DNA of 64,000 bases, taken from contig NZ_JAHRED010000002.1 of assembly GCF_019084045.1 (NCBI RefSeq), positions 310,001-374,000 on the forward strand, written 5' to 3'. Source of the DNA: Paeniglutamicibacter quisquiliarum (GTDB lineage: Bacteria > Actinomycetota > Actinomycetes > Actinomycetales > Micrococcaceae). This document shows positions 10,979 through 20,616 of the stretch, in pieces; position 1 is the first letter of the stretch; every line of letters starts with the position of its first letter. The translations under genes were made by a program, and so were the position numbers. Under the pieces are notes generated by a model. The model made no database searches. It was not told where the DNA came from and worked only from the letters and a program-made list of their open reading frames with translations.

Positions 10979-11854
10979 GTGAGTTCGCAAGACCGAACCA
11001 GCAGCCGCCGGAAAGGCATAGCCAAAGTCTTGGCGATTGCTGGTTCCGGTGCATTGTTGTTGACGGGATGTTCAGCGGAAGTCCAGCGAGGTTGGCTCCC
11101 AAACGTCGAACGTGACACCACCAACCACACCGGTATGATCCAGGATCTCTGGGTCAACTCGTGGATTACCGTACTTTTGATCGGTATCCTGACCTGGGGC
11201 CTGATGCTTTGGTGCATCATCGCCTACCGCCGTCGCAAGAATGACACTGGCTACCCGCGCCAGCTCAGCTACAACCTGCCCATCGAGATTTTCTACACGG
11301 CCGTTCCGCTCGTGCTGGTCCTGACGTTCTTCACGTTCGCGGACAGCACCGAGAAGTCGATCAACGCCAAGGTGGAATCCGAGCTCGTCGTAGATGTCCG
11401 TGCCAAGCAGTGGGCATGGGACTACAACTACACCTACGGCGGCCAGGAAAAGTACGACGCAACCGTTCAGGCGCACCTGACCGGCAAAGAGGGCGTCGAA
11501 GACACCCTGCCGACCCTGTACCTGCCGGTTGGAAAGAGCGTCACGCTTGAGTTGAACAGCCGCGACGTCATCCACTCGTTCTGGGTCCCCGCATTCCTGC
11601 AGAAGATGGACATGTTCCCGGGGCACACCAACTACATCTACCTCACGCCACAGGTCGAGGGACGATTCGACGGCAAGTGCGCGGAGCTCTGCGGCGAGTA
11701 CCACTCGGAGATGCTCTTCAACGTGGAGGTCGTGTCCGAAGAGGAATTCCTCGACCAGCTGGCCCTCATGAAGGACGGCCACATTGGTGAGGAACAGGAC
11801 CGCAAGCCGGGCGAGGTCAATCAGGCCTCGGCCCACGCCACGGAAGGGAAGTAA
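10979..11854 (+). CDS. ctaC: Cytochrome c oxidase subunit II (aa3 type)
   Basis: A 291-residue lipoprotein-type subunit II. A lipobox (LLTGCS) follows the N-terminal hydrophobic segment, then two transmembrane helices and the periplasmic cupredoxin domain. The binuclear CuA site is visible as CAELCGEYHSEM. It accepts electrons from the cytochrome bcc complex. The GTG start has AGAGGAAG upstream. Spaced seven bases from ctaD, it forms a ctaC-ctaD-ctaF operon ending in a terminator at 14014. Confidence 0.97.
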   Translation: MSSQDRTSSRRKGIAKVLAIAGSGALLLTGCSAEVQRGWLPNVERDTTNHTGMIQDLWVNSWITVLLIGILTWGLMLWCIIAYRRRKNDTGYPRQLSYNLPIEIFYTAVPLVLVLTFFTFADSTEKSINAKVESELVVDVRAKQWAWDYNYTYGGQEKYDATVQAHLTGKEGVEDTLPTLYLPVGKSVTLELNSRDVIHSFWVPAFLQKMDMFPGHTNYIYLTPQVEGRFDGKCAELCGEYHSEMLFNVEVVSEEEFLDQLALMKDGHIGEEQDRKPGEVNQASAHATEGK

Positions 11855-11860
11855 CCCGTC

Positions 11861-13579
11861 GTGACTACTTACGAATACGCCACCGACGAGGTCAAGACCC
11901 TCGCGCCGCGCGTGGTCCCAATTTCCAAGGGACGGATCTTCGTCAACTGGATCACCTCCACCGACCACAAGACGATCGGGTACATGTACCTGATCACCTC
12001 GTTCATCTTCTTCTGCATTGGCGGCGTGATGGCCTTGGTCATCCGCGCCGAGCTGTTCGAACCGGGCATGCAGATCCTGCAGACCAAGGAACAGTACAAC
12101 CAGCTGTTCACCATGCACGGCACCATCATGTTGCTGATGTTCGCGACCCCGTTGTTCGCGGGCTTCGCCAACGTCATGATGCCACTGCAGATCGGTGCAC
12201 CGGATGTCGCCTTCCCGCGCCTGAACGCGCTGGCATTCTGGTTCTTCTCCTTCGGCTCGACCATTGCGTTGGCCGGTTACCTGACCCCGCAGGGTGCAGC
12301 CTCCTTCGGCTGGTTCGCCTACGCACCGCTGTCCAACACCACCTTCAGCCCCGGCGTGGGCGGGGATCTCTGGGTCTTCGGCCTGGCGCTCTCGGGCTTC
12401 GGCACGATCCTCGGTGCGGTCAACTTCATCACCACGATCATCTGCCTGCGTGCACCGGGCATGACCATGTGGCGCATGTCCATCTTCACCTGGAACACGC
12501 TGATCACCGCGATCCTGATCCTGATGGCCTTCCCGCCGCTGGCCGCGGCACTGTTCGCACTCGGTGCGGACCGGCGGTTCGGGGCGCACGTCTTTGATCC
12601 CGAGGCAGGCGGCCCGATGCTGTGGCAGCACCTGTTCTGGTTCTTCGGCCACCCCGAGGTCTACATCATTGCGCTGCCGTTCTTCGGCATCGTCTCGGAG
12701 ATCTTCCCGGTGTTCTCCCGCAAGCCGATCTTCGGCTACAAGGGCCTGGTCTTCGCGACCATCTCGATTGCGGCACTGTCCGTCTCGGTGTGGGCGCACC
12801 ACATGTACGCCACCGGCCAGGTCATGCTCCCGTTCTTCGGCTTCATGACGATGCTGATCGCGGTACCGACGGGCGTGAAGTTCTTCAACTGGATCGGCAC
12901 CCTCTGGCGCGGATCGATCACCTTCGAGACCCCGATGCTCTGGAGCATCGGCTTCATGGTGACCTTCCTCTTCGGCGGCCTGACCGGCATCATCCTGGCG
13001 GCACCGCCGCTGGACTTCCACGTCTCGGACACCTACTTCGTGGTGGCGCACTTCCACTACGTGGTCTTCGGAACCGTTGTCTTCGCGATGTTCGCGGGCT
13101 TCTACTTCTGGTGGCCGAAGTGGACGGGCAAGATGCTCAACGAGCGCCTGGGCAAGATCCACTTCTGGCTCCTGTTCATCGGCTTCCACGGCACGTTCCT
13201 GATCCAGCACTGGCTGGGCGTCATGGGCATGCCGCGCCGCTACGCCGACTACATGCCGGAAGACGGGTTCACCACCATGAACCAGTTCTCCACCGTGTTC
13301 GCCTTCATCCTGGGCATGTCGATGATCCCGTTCTTCTGGAACGTCTGGACCACGCACCGCAACGGCAAGAAGGTCACCGTGGATGATCCGTGGGGCTTTG
13401 GTGCATCGCTGGAATGGGCAACCTCTTGCCCGCCGCCGCGCCACAACTTCCACTCGATCCCGCGCATCCGCTCCGAGCGCCCGGCTCTTGACCTCCACCA
13501 CCCGGAACTGAGCGCACGCTCGACCCCGGAAACCGCGGTGGCCAAGATCTTCGGCCCGGCAGACCAGAAGGACATGTAG
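11861..13579 (+). CDS. ctaD: Cytochrome c oxidase subunit I
   Basis: A 572-residue, 12-helix haem-copper oxidase catalytic subunit. Landmarks: the low-spin haem His in FTMHGTIM, the CuB/Tyr crosslink region [16 protein letters not shown], and the haem a3/a ligands in VAHFHYV. It reduces oxygen to water and pumps protons. The start is GTG with no strong ribosome-binding site, so coupling to ctaC is likely. Length and order are typical for actinobacteria. Confidence 0.97.
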   Translation: MTTYEYATDEVKTLAPRVVPISKGRIFVNWITSTDHKTIGYMYLITSFIFFCIGGVMALVIRAELFEPGMQILQTKEQYNQLFTMHGTIMLLMFATPLFAGFANVMMPLQIGAPDVAFPRLNALAFWFFSFGSTIALAGYLTPQGAASFGWFAYAPLSNTTFSPGVGGDLWVFGLALSGFGTILGAVNFITTIICLRAPGMTMWRMSIFTWNTLITAILILMAFPPLAAALFALGADRRFGAHVFDPEAGGPMLWQHLFWFFGHPEVYIIALPFFGIVSEIFPVFSRKPIFGYKGLVFATISIAALSVSVWAHHMYATGQVMLPFFGFMTMLIAVPTGVKFFNWIGTLWRGSITFETPMLWSIGFMVTFLFGGLTGIILAAPPLDFHVSDTYFVVAHFHYVVFGTVVFAMFAGFYFWWPKWTGKMLNERLGKIHFWLLFIGFHGTFLIQHWLGVMGMPRRYADYMPEDGFTTMNQFSTVFAFILGMSMIPFFWNVWTTHRNGKKVTVDDPWGFGASLEWATSCPPPRHNFHSIPRIRSERPALDLHHPELSARSTPETAVAKIFGPADQKDM

Positions 13580-13581
13580 AG

Positions 13582-13983
13582 ATGAAAATTGAATCTTGGC
13601 TCTTCCTGGGCGGACTCTTCTTCTTCACCCCGGTGGGGATCGTCTACGGCATCATGACCGAGTGGAACGAACCGGTCGGCTTCCTGGCCCTGTTCATGCT
13701 CTCCGGCATGTGCATCATGATCGGCTGGTACCTGCTGCACACCTCGCGTCGCGTCGGTGCCCGCCCCGAGGACCGTCTTGACGGCGACATCCACGAGAAC
13801 GCCGGCACCGTCGGCCTCTTCGCCCCGTGGAGCTGGTGGCCGCTGGCCCTCGGCACGGGTGCGGCGATCGGCTTCGCCGGCCTTGCACTGGGCTTCTGGG
13901 TCCTGTACATCGGCGTTGGCCTCACGATCATCGGCCTCGTTGGCTGGGTCTACGAGTTCAGCCGCGGCAACCACGCCCACTAA
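13582..13983 (+). CDS. ctaF: Cytochrome c oxidase subunit 4, actinobacterial type
   Basis: A 133-residue membrane protein with four hydrophobic segments, two at the N-terminus (WLFLGGLFFFTPVG) and two near the end. It matches the small actinobacterial subunit IV of aa3 oxidase. It starts two bases after ctaD. Confidence 0.93.
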   Translation: MKIESWLFLGGLFFFTPVGIVYGIMTEWNEPVGFLALFMLSGMCIMIGWYLLHTSRRVGARPEDRLDGDIHENAGTVGLFAPWSWWPLALGTGAAIGFAGLALGFWVLYIGVGLTIIGLVGWVYEFSRGNHAH

Positions 13984-14013
13984 CCCGGGCCGGTAGCAAG
14001 CGCAGTACCTCGG

Positions 14014-14061
14014 CGGAAGCGGTGCTTCTTTCCCCTCGCGGGGAGGGAAACACCGCTTCCG
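14014..14061 (+). terminator. Terminator of the ctaC-ctaD-ctaF operon
   Basis: Perfect 11-bp stem CGGAAGCGGTG / CACCGCTTCCG enclosing a second pairing (TTTCCC/GGGAAA region), followed by CTGTTT. Confidence 0.85.
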
Positions 14062-14142
14062 CTGTTTAAGCGTCCATCGGCTGCATGCGGGACAATTGGA
14101 AGATGAGGGGCCGGATGCCGGCCCGCCGACACTGGAGCAAAC

Positions 14143-14928
14143 GTGAAACCCTACGCGCCACAGCCCAAGGTGCATGGCCACATCGACGAGGACTCGCCGG
14201 TCAGCAAGTACCGGCAAATCCGCGAGATCCTGCGCACCCACGCGGCGACCGTCTGCAAGCCCGGCTACCGGCTGCCGCCCGAACGCGAGCTGTCCGAGGG
14301 ATTCAACGTGGCCCGCAAGACCCTGCGACAGGCCATCGACTCGCTGGTCGAGGACCAGGTGCTCAAGCGGGTGGTCGGAGTGGGGACCTTCGTGGCACAC
14401 CCGAAGCTGGACCTGCAGATCCGGTTGAACTCCTACAGCGAGGAAATGGTCCGGCGCGGCATGGTCCCCGATGCACACGTGCTGCGCTTCGAGGAAGCGC
14501 CCGCCTCCAGCACCCTGTCGCGGCACATGGAGATCGACGAGGGTGAACCGGTGATCCGCTTCAGCCGCCTCCTGCTGGCCGACGGCAAGCCCATGAGCCT
14601 GGATGAGAACTTCATGCCCAGCGCGCTGGTGCCCGGCTTCCTGAACGACCCTCCGCCCATTTCGCTCTACCAGTCGCTGCATGAACGCTACGGCCTGATC
14701 CTGGAGTGGGGCGAGGACCAGATCGAAAGCACGGCCGCGACGAGCGAGCATGCCGGACTGCTGCAGGTCGAGGTGGGTTTCCCGCTGCTGCGCATCACCC
14801 GCTACGCCTTCGTCGGCGAGGTGCTCGTCGACTACTCGATCTCCCTGTACCGCTCGGACCGCTACAAGCTGTTCGTCCCGCTGCAGCGCCAGGGAACCCG
14901 GAGCCCGCGCTACACCACCCTGAGGTAG
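14143..14928 (+). CDS. GntR-family transcriptional regulator, HutC/UTRA subfamily
   Basis: A 261-residue regulator. Residues ~25-90 form a winged helix-turn-helix (KYRQIREILRTHA, LPPERELSEGFNVARKTLRQA); the rest is a UTRA effector-binding domain with the usual ...EGEPVIRFSRLLLADGKPM and DQIESTAATSEHAGLL blocks. UTRA domains bind sugars, phosphosugars or amino-acid-derived ligands; the ligand is unknown. GTG start with GGAGC upstream. Downstream, convergent, is only a decayed oxidoreductase, so its target is not evident. Confidence 0.92.
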   Translation: MKPYAPQPKVHGHIDEDSPVSKYRQIREILRTHAATVCKPGYRLPPERELSEGFNVARKTLRQAIDSLVEDQVLKRVVGVGTFVAHPKLDLQIRLNSYSEEMVRRGMVPDAHVLRFEEAPASSTLSRHMEIDEGEPVIRFSRLLLADGKPMSLDENFMPSALVPGFLNDPPPISLYQSLHERYGLILEWGEDQIESTAATSEHAGLLQVEVGFPLLRITRYAFVGEVLVDYSISLYRSDRYKLFVPLQRQGTRSPRYTTLR

Positions 14929-15014
14929 TCCGGGAGCCCAGAGGGCGGCGCCAGGCCCTTCCGGCGGGCACAAGGCGCCGGAGCCGGTCCGGCGGGGCGG
15001 TCTCGCGACGGGAC

Positions 15015-15920
15015 AGTGGCGCCAGGGGAGCATCCGTGCCAGGTCTTGCCGGTCCCGGTGACCGGGCGGAGACCAGGCGGGATGGGCGTGAGGCGCCCGC
15101 GCAGAGCGCCCGTGTCCAGGCGCGCGTGGGCAGCGGATGCATCATCGAGCGGAAAGACCTGTTCAACGCGGGCCAGAAGGACCCCCTGGCCGGCGAGCTG
15201 TTCGCCGTCCACCTGCTCATCCAGGGCGCCGACGCGGATGCCACGATCGGGGGCGGGCTCCTGTCCCGGCCACAATCCGCGATACGCCCCGGCGTCCCTG
15301 ACGGCGGCCAGCGCCCGGTGCCCCAGTCCGGCGGCATCCAGCGCACCGTCGAAAGCGGCGTGGGTAGGCTCAGCGCCGCGTGGCAGGAAGTGCCCGTCAC
15401 CACGGCCCTGCAGCAATTCGCTGTCCCGCTCCGACGCCAGCCCGGGGGCTCCAGCCCGCGGTGATGCGTCACCAGTTCCATGGCGTGCCCTCCGACGGCA
15501 CCGGCCGCCCCGGTGACCGGCAGGCCCTGGCCGGGGCATCTCCAGGATTTCCGCGGGGCCTGGGCGTCGTCCAGCGAAGCGGGGGCGGGGGCAACGGCCG
15601 CGGCATCGAGCACGACGTAGTCGGCGTGCGTGCCCAGCGGCTTGCAGTGGCCGGTGGCCAGGTGTGTCACCCGGATGCCCAGGGTGAACTCGCTCCGGCC
15701 CCAAGGGCATCGACGGTGCCGGCGACATCCCAGCCCAGTCCGATTCGTTCCTGCGTGCAGCCGACGACCGCGGATCGCATGGCCGCGTCCACGGGATTCA
15801 GCGCACCGGCACCAACCTTGACGAATACCTGGTCAGGTCCGGTGCCGGAAGCGGGGTTTCCACGATGTCGACGGACTCGGGCCCTCCGAAGCTGGAGACG
15901 GTTGTGGCGCGCATGAGCAT
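15015..15920 (-). pseudogene. Decayed NADPH:quinone reductase / MDR-family oxidoreductase
   Basis: Reading from 15920 on the minus strand, the three frames in turn give MLMRATTVSSFGGPESVDIV, then VKVGAGALNPVDAAM and GWDVAGTVDALGAGA, then GTHADYVVLDAAAVAPAP and VTGAAGAVGGHAMEL, then a C-terminal portion with DAAGLGHRALAAVRD and FPLDDASAAHARL. This is the order of a medium-chain dehydrogenase/reductase, with the Rossmann loop still visible as TGAAGAVGG. At least three frameshifts and an internal loss before the nucleotide-binding loop break it. No intact copy is present in the window. Confidence 0.75.
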
Positions 15921-16124
15921 TGATTCTTCCGGTGCCGGGGCGGGTGGCCGCTGCGACCCTTCGGCGGGGTACTTGCGCTCCAGCCGGGAACACACAGCAT
16001 GCGTTGGGCGAGAGGGCACCTTGCCAATGACTGCGCGAGGGCCGCCGCCGGCCGGGGGAGTGCCGGCATTTCGCACCTGGTCCATGTTGCCCGCCCGTTG
16101 ATCCGGATCGAGGGTGGTTAAAAC

Positions 16125-16160
16125 ACTGCGGGGGCCCACCAATCGGTGGGCCCCCGCAGT
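16125..16160 (-). terminator. Terminator of the ctaE-qcrCAB operon
   Basis: A perfect 16-bp stem around a four-base AATC loop, with a GTTTTAA tail on the minus strand. It lies 23 bases past the qcrB stop. Confidence 0.92.
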
Positions 16161-16182
16161 CAGGATGATTTCCTGGCAGGTA

Positions 16183-17859
16183 CTACTTTTCGATGGACTC
16201 CGTGGAGGAGCCTTCGATTTCTGCCGGTCCGTGTCCATGCTCGGCATGCAGTGCTGCCAACTCGGAAGGAGTCACCGGGGCGACGCGATCCTCGAAGAAG
16301 AACTTGGACAGGGCGCCGCGGCGCTTTTCGCTGCGGCTGACGTGGCCGGCTGCGTTCGGCTGGGCCGGGATGACCTTGCGGTCCTCGTAGTTGACCAGCG
16401 TGTGCAGCTTGTAGGCATCCAAGGCCTCGTGGCGTTCCGAGAAGGTGCCTTCCGGCGTCATCTCGATGATGCCGGTTTCGCGACCGTGCAGGACGATCTC
16501 GCGGTCCTTGCGCTGCAGCGACAGTGCGATGCGGCGGGCAACGATGAACCCGAGGATCGGGCCGAGGACGAACAGCACGCGCAACCAGTAGGTGACGTCG
16601 TTCAGCGACACGTGGAAGTGCGTTGCGATCAGGTCCGAGGAGGCAGCTGCCCACATCACGCAGTAGGAGACGACACCGGCAACACCCATGCCCGTACGGA
16701 ACGGGGCGTTGCGCGGGCGATCCAGCAGGTGGTGTTCGCGCTTGTCCTTGGTGATCCAGCTTTCGATCCACGGCCAGGTGAACATGATCGTGAACATGAT
16801 GCCGGCCGGGACCAGCGCCGGCAACAGCACGTTGAGCGTCAGGGTGTTGGTGCCCCACGGCAACGGGACGAGCCACTCGAAGGAGAAGTTGCCCAACATG
16901 CCCGGCATCAGGCGCAGGGCGCCATCGACGAAGCCGATGTACCAGTCAGGCTGGGTGCCTGCGGATACCGGCGACGGGTCGTACGGGCCGTAGTTCCAGA
17001 TCGGGTTGATGGTCAGCAATCCGGAGATTGCCGCCACGATGCCGAAGACGATGAAGAAGAATCCGCCGGCCTTGGCCGCGTAGACCGGACCGACCGGGAA
17101 GCCCACGACGTTGTCGTTGGTGCGGCCCGGGCCGGGGTACTGGGTGTGCTTGTGCACAACAACCATGAACAGGTGCAAGGCAACCATGAGCAGGATGATC
17201 GCCGGAACGATCATGATGTGCAGCGAGTACAGGCGCGGAATGATGACGGTGCCCGGGAATTCGCCGCCGAAGAGGAACAGCGAAAGGTAGGTGCCGACGA
17301 GCGGGATCGACTTCATGACCCCGTCGATGATGCGCAGGCCGTTGCCGGAGAGCAGGTCATCGGGGAGCGAGTAACCGGTGAAGCCGGCAGCCATCGCCAG
17401 GATCAGCAGCACGCCGCCGACTACCCAGTTCAGTTCGCGCGGCTTGCGGAATGCGCCGGTGAAGAACACGCGGAGCATGTGGACCGACACCGCGGCGACG
17501 AACAGGATCGCCGACCAGTGGTGGACCTGGCGCATGAACAAGCCGCCACGCACGTCGAAGGAGATATCCAGCGACGAGGAGTAGGCGGCGGACATGCCGA
17601 TGCCCTTGAGCGGGTTGTACGAGCCGTTGTAGATGACGTGTGCCATCGACGGATCGAAGAAGAACGTCAGGAACGTTCCGGAGATCAGCAGCAGGACGAA
17701 GGTGTACAACGCCACTTCGCCGAACATGAAGGACCAGTGGTCCGGGAAGATCTTGCGACCGAATTCCTTGACGATGATCGAGCCGCCGACACGCTGGTCG
17801 ACGAAGTTGGCAATCCGACCGGTGGAGGTCTTCGGGGTGTACTCAGTTGTGGTGCTCAT
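16183..17859 (-). CDS. qcrB: Cytochrome bcc complex, cytochrome b subunit
   Basis: A 558-residue polytopic haem-b protein of the actinobacterial bcc complex, oxidising menaquinol and feeding electrons to QcrC and aa3 oxidase. Haem-ligand histidines are in HHWSAILFVAAVSVHMLR and LHIMIVPAIILLMVALHLFM, and the PEWY-type Qo motif appears as QPDWYIGF. The long polar C-terminal tail (last ~130 residues) is typical of actinobacteria. Four bases separate it from qcrA. Confidence 0.96.
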   Translation of the reverse strand: MSTTTEYTPKTSTGRIANFVDQRVGGSIIVKEFGRKIFPDHWSFMFGEVALYTFVLLLISGTFLTFFFDPSMAHVIYNGSYNPLKGIGMSAAYSSSLDISFDVRGGLFMRQVHHWSAILFVAAVSVHMLRVFFTGAFRKPRELNWVVGGVLLILAMAAGFTGYSLPDDLLSGNGLRIIDGVMKSIPLVGTYLSLFLFGGEFPGTVIIPRLYSLHIMIVPAIILLMVALHLFMVVVHKHTQYPGPGRTNDNVVGFPVGPVYAAKAGGFFFIVFGIVAAISGLLTINPIWNYGPYDPSPVSAGTQPDWYIGFVDGALRLMPGMLGNFSFEWLVPLPWGTNTLTLNVLLPALVPAGIMFTIMFTWPWIESWITKDKREHHLLDRPRNAPFRTGMGVAGVVSYCVMWAAASSDLIATHFHVSLNDVTYWLRVLFVLGPILGFIVARRIALSLQRKDREIVLHGRETGIIEMTPEGTFSERHEALDAYKLHTLVNYEDRKVIPAQPNAAGHVSRSEKRRGALSKFFFEDRVAPVTPSELAALHAEHGHGPAEIEGSSTESIEK

Positions 17860-17862
17860 GGA

Positions 17863-18906
17863 TTAGCCACGCTCCCAGTAGCTCGGTCCAACAGGCTCCT
17901 GGAAGTCGCTCTGGGCGACGAGGAAGCCGTTGGAGTCAACCGTGATTGGCAGCTGCGGCAGCGGGCGACCGGCCGGTCCGAAGATGACCTTGCATTCCTG
18001 CGTGAGGTCGAACGTCGACTGGTGGCACGGGCACAGCAGGTGGTGCGTCTGCTGCTCGTACAAGGCCACCGGGCAACCGACGTGCGTGCAGATCTTCGAG
18101 TAGGCAACAATGCCGTCCACGTGCCAGTCCTCGCGACCCGCGGAGACCTGCATCTTCGACGGATCCAGGCGCATCAGCAAAACAACGGCCTTGGCCTTCT
18201 CGTTGAGCATGTCCTCGGCCTCGTCAAGTCCCTCGGGAATGACGTGGAACGCCGAACCGATCTGAACATCCGCTGCCTTGATGGGGGTGCCGGACGGGTC
18301 GCGGGTAAGGCGAACATCCTTGTCCCACATGGTGTGGCGGAACTGCTCGATCATTTCGCCGGCATTCTTGCCGGAGCGGTCAAGGTCGCGGAACATGAAG
18401 ATGGCCGGGATCGGAGCCAAGGCAATGGCGCCGATGAGGGTGTTGCGAATCAACGGACGGCGCTTGATGCCGGTCTCTTCGATCACCTGGTTGATGATTT
18501 CCTCGGCGTCCTTGCGATCAGCCTCGGTGGTGATCTCATGGCGCATTTCCGAGATTTCGTGGTCCGGCATCAGGGTCTTTGCCCAGTGGACAATGCCGAT
18601 ACCGATGCCGAGCATGGCAAATGTGGTGCCAAGGCCGAGCATCGCGTTCTGGACACGGATTTCCGAGATGTTTTCCGGACGTCCGAGAACGAAGTAAGCA
18701 ATAAAGAACGACAGCGTTCCGATGATGGAGATGATAAACAGCAGCGCTACCTGACGCTCTGCTCGCTTCTCTGCATGCGGGTCGGTATCTGCCAAGCGCT
18801 TCCGATGCGGCGGAAGGCCGGGATCCTGGAATTTCTCCAGGGTTCCCGTGCCAGCCTTAGCAACGGTGCCCGAGTCGTCCGGACTGCCGTGACTATGGTC
18901 GCCCAT
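17863..18906 (-). CDS. qcrA: Cytochrome bcc complex, Rieske iron-sulfur subunit
   Basis: A Rieske protein with three N-terminal transmembrane segments, as in other actinobacteria, and a C-terminal [2Fe-2S] domain carrying CTHVGCPV and CPCHQSTFD. In-frame ATGs exist at 18936, 18918 and 18906. I chose 18906 (MGDHSHGSPD), because a GGATGAGAG ribosome-binding region precedes it and that N-terminus resembles known actinobacterial QcrA. It works with QcrB and QcrC in menaquinol oxidation. Confidence 0.94.
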   Translation of the reverse strand: MGDHSHGSPDDSGTVAKAGTGTLEKFQDPGLPPHRKRLADTDPHAEKRAERQVALLFIISIIGTLSFFIAYFVLGRPENISEIRVQNAMLGLGTTFAMLGIGIGIVHWAKTLMPDHEISEMRHEITTEADRKDAEEIINQVIEETGIKRRPLIRNTLIGAIALAPIPAIFMFRDLDRSGKNAGEMIEQFRHTMWDKDVRLTRDPSGTPIKAADVQIGSAFHVIPEGLDEAEDMLNEKAKAVVLLMRLDPSKMQVSAGREDWHVDGIVAYSKICTHVGCPVALYEQQTHHLLCPCHQSTFDLTQECKVIFGPAGRPLPQLPITVDSNGFLVAQSDFQEPVGPSYWERG

Positions 18907-18975
18907 GTTGTCTCTCATCCTTTTCTCAAGATTCATTAGTACGTAGTGATGTTGGCGGCACGGGCCGCCAGCGAC

Positions 18976-19764
18976 CTAGGAAGGACGCGAGGTGAGCCAG
19001 ATGGTGAAGGCGATGATGATGCCCAAACCACCGGTCCAGATGAAGAGACCTTCAGCGACCGGACCCAGCGAGCCAAGCTTGGCCCCGCCCGGTGAACCCT
19101 GTGCTTCAATTTCCTTCAGGAAGGTGATCACGTCACGCTTCTCTTCGGGGGTGATGTTCGAGTCGTTGAAGACGGGCATGTTCTGCGGGCCGGTAATCAT
19201 GGCTTCGTAGATGTGCTTCTCGGATACACCGGCGAGGGCCGGGGCAAACTTGCCGCGCGTTAGTGCGCCGCCGGCAGCGGCGGCGTTGTGACACATTGCG
19301 CAATTCACGCGGAATACCGTACCGCCTGCGGCAGAGTTGCCATGGGATGTATCAAGCATGTCTTCGGACGGGATTGCCGGTCCGGCACCCAGGCTGGCTA
19401 CGAATGCCGACAGCTGGGAGATCTGGGTTTCATCGAACTGTACCGGCTTGGCCTGAGCCTGGGGCCCCTGCATCTGCATCGGCATACGTCCGGTTCCGAC
19501 CTGGAAGTCGACTGCAGCGGCGCCTACGCCAATCAGCGAAGGACCGTCAGCCGATCCTTCTGCATTCAAACCGTGGCAGGTAGCGCAGTTCGCGACGAAG
19601 AGCTTGTTGCCCTCCTCGATGTCACTTGCGCTATATCCTGTGGCCGCCTTGGCCTCGTTGACGCTGCCGGCGGCCATGTACAGGCCTCCAGTGATGAGCA
19701 GGCCCATCAACAGCAGTGCGACGGCGGCGAGTGGATGGCGGCGCCTTTGCGAAAGAGCCTTCAC
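18976..19764 (-). CDS. qcrC: Cytochrome bcc complex, diheme cytochrome c subunit
   Basis: A 262-residue diheme cytochrome c with an N-terminal membrane anchor (HPLAAVALLLMGLL), two CxxCH haem sites (CATCHG, CAMCHN) and a C-terminal transmembrane segment. In actinobacteria this subunit replaces a soluble cytochrome c and passes electrons straight to CtaC. GTG 19764 is preferred over the in-frame GTG 19779, because AGGA lies seven bases before it. Confidence 0.95.
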   Translation of the reverse strand: MKALSQRRRHPLAAVALLLMGLLITGGLYMAAGSVNEAKAATGYSASDIEEGNKLFVANCATCHGLNAEGSADGPSLIGVGAAAVDFQVGTGRMPMQMQGPQAQAKPVQFDETQISQLSAFVASLGAGPAIPSEDMLDTSHGNSAAGGTVFRVNCAMCHNAAAAGGALTRGKFAPALAGVSEKHIYEAMITGPQNMPVFNDSNITPEEKRDVITFLKEIEAQGSPGGAKLGSLGPVAEGLFIWTGGLGIIIAFTIWLTSRPS

Positions 19765-19831
19765 TTGCTGGTTCCTCACTTATTTCTTAGAACGGGGAAG
19801 TTGCCGAAAGCAGGCAACGTAGTTGGTTGCG

Positions 19832-20470
19832 CTACTTCAGGAAGTAGATGATCGCGAACAGGGCGATCCACACGACGTCGACGAAGTGCCAGTAGTAAGA
19901 CACAACAATCGCACCGGTTGCCTCGTAGTGACCGAACTTACGTGCAATAAGCGCACGGCCGATGATCAGCAGGAAGGCAATGAGTCCGCCAGCCACGTGC
20001 AAGCCGTGGAATCCGGTGGTCATGTAGAAGACGGAACCGTAGGCATTGGAGTTCAGCGCAATACCGTGAGCGATGAGCTCGGTGTATTCGTAGGCCTGAA
20101 CGGAAACAAAAATGGCACCGAGGATGAAGGTCAGGACGAACCATTCGACCATTCCCCATTCCTTCAAGTTGAACAGTCCGCCGGTGCGGCGAGGCTTAAG
20201 ATCCTCGGCACGGAAGACACCCAACTGGCAGGAGAACGAGCTCGAGACCAGGATGATCGTGTTGATAAGTGCGAACGGAACGTTGAGTTTCTCGGTTTCG
20301 GTCGCCCACATTTCCGGCGATGCAGCGCGGAGTGTGAAGTACATGGCGAAAAGCGCGGCAAAGAACATCAGCTCGCTGGCAAGCCAGACGACAGTTCCTA
20401 CCGACACCATGTTGGGACGGTTCGGCGCAGGATGCGCCGGGGCAATTAGGGCATGAGTCGCAGTTGTCAC
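19832..20470 (-). CDS. ctaE: Cytochrome c oxidase subunit III
   Basis: A 212-residue, five-helix subunit III; the GFHGLHV and [12 protein letters not shown] blocks are characteristic. It heads the minus-strand operon ctaE-qcrC-qcrA-qcrB, the standard actinobacterial order. The open frame extends to 20539, but GTG 20470 is chosen: it gives the conserved N-terminus ([12 protein letters not shown]) and has CATAAT six bases upstream (leaderless pattern). It is divergent from trpD. Confidence 0.94.
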   Translation of the reverse strand: MTTATHALIAPAHPAPNRPNMVSVGTVVWLASELMFFAALFAMYFTLRAASPEMWATETEKLNVPFALINTIILVSSSFSCQLGVFRAEDLKPRRTGGLFNLKEWGMVEWFVLTFILGAIFVSVQAYEYTELIAHGIALNSNAYGSVFYMTTGFHGLHVAGGLIAFLLIIGRALIARKFGHYEATGAIVVSYYWHFVDVVWIALFAIIYFLK

Positions 20471-20476
20471 AGAGCC

Positions 20477-20482
20477 ATTATG
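20477..20482 (-). promoter_or_regulatory. Putative -10 box (CATAAT) of ctaE-qcrCAB
   Basis: CATAAT on the minus strand, six bases before GTG 20470, without a ribosome-binding site between. It predicts a leaderless operon transcript. Confidence 0.45.
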
Positions 20483-20616
20483 TCTATAAAAGTACCTCCG
20501 ACACCAATGCATCTGGCCCCGCGTGGCGGGAAATTTCACCGCTTCACGCCTACAGCCGCGGAAACACGCGGGATTAACATTTCAGACTTTCTACGATTCG
20601 TAGATAACCTAGTGGC

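Noticed and set aside
11072-13501. An open frame of over 800 codons antisense to ctaC and ctaD
   Set aside because: It is the complement of well-supported oxidase genes; its composition (His/Glu/Asp/Arg rich) is a third-position GC shadow and shows no domain.
16114-18939. A 940-codon plus-strand frame opposite qcrB and qcrA
   Set aside because: Both minus-strand genes have all catalytic motifs; the plus-strand product is repetitive and unrelated to any family.
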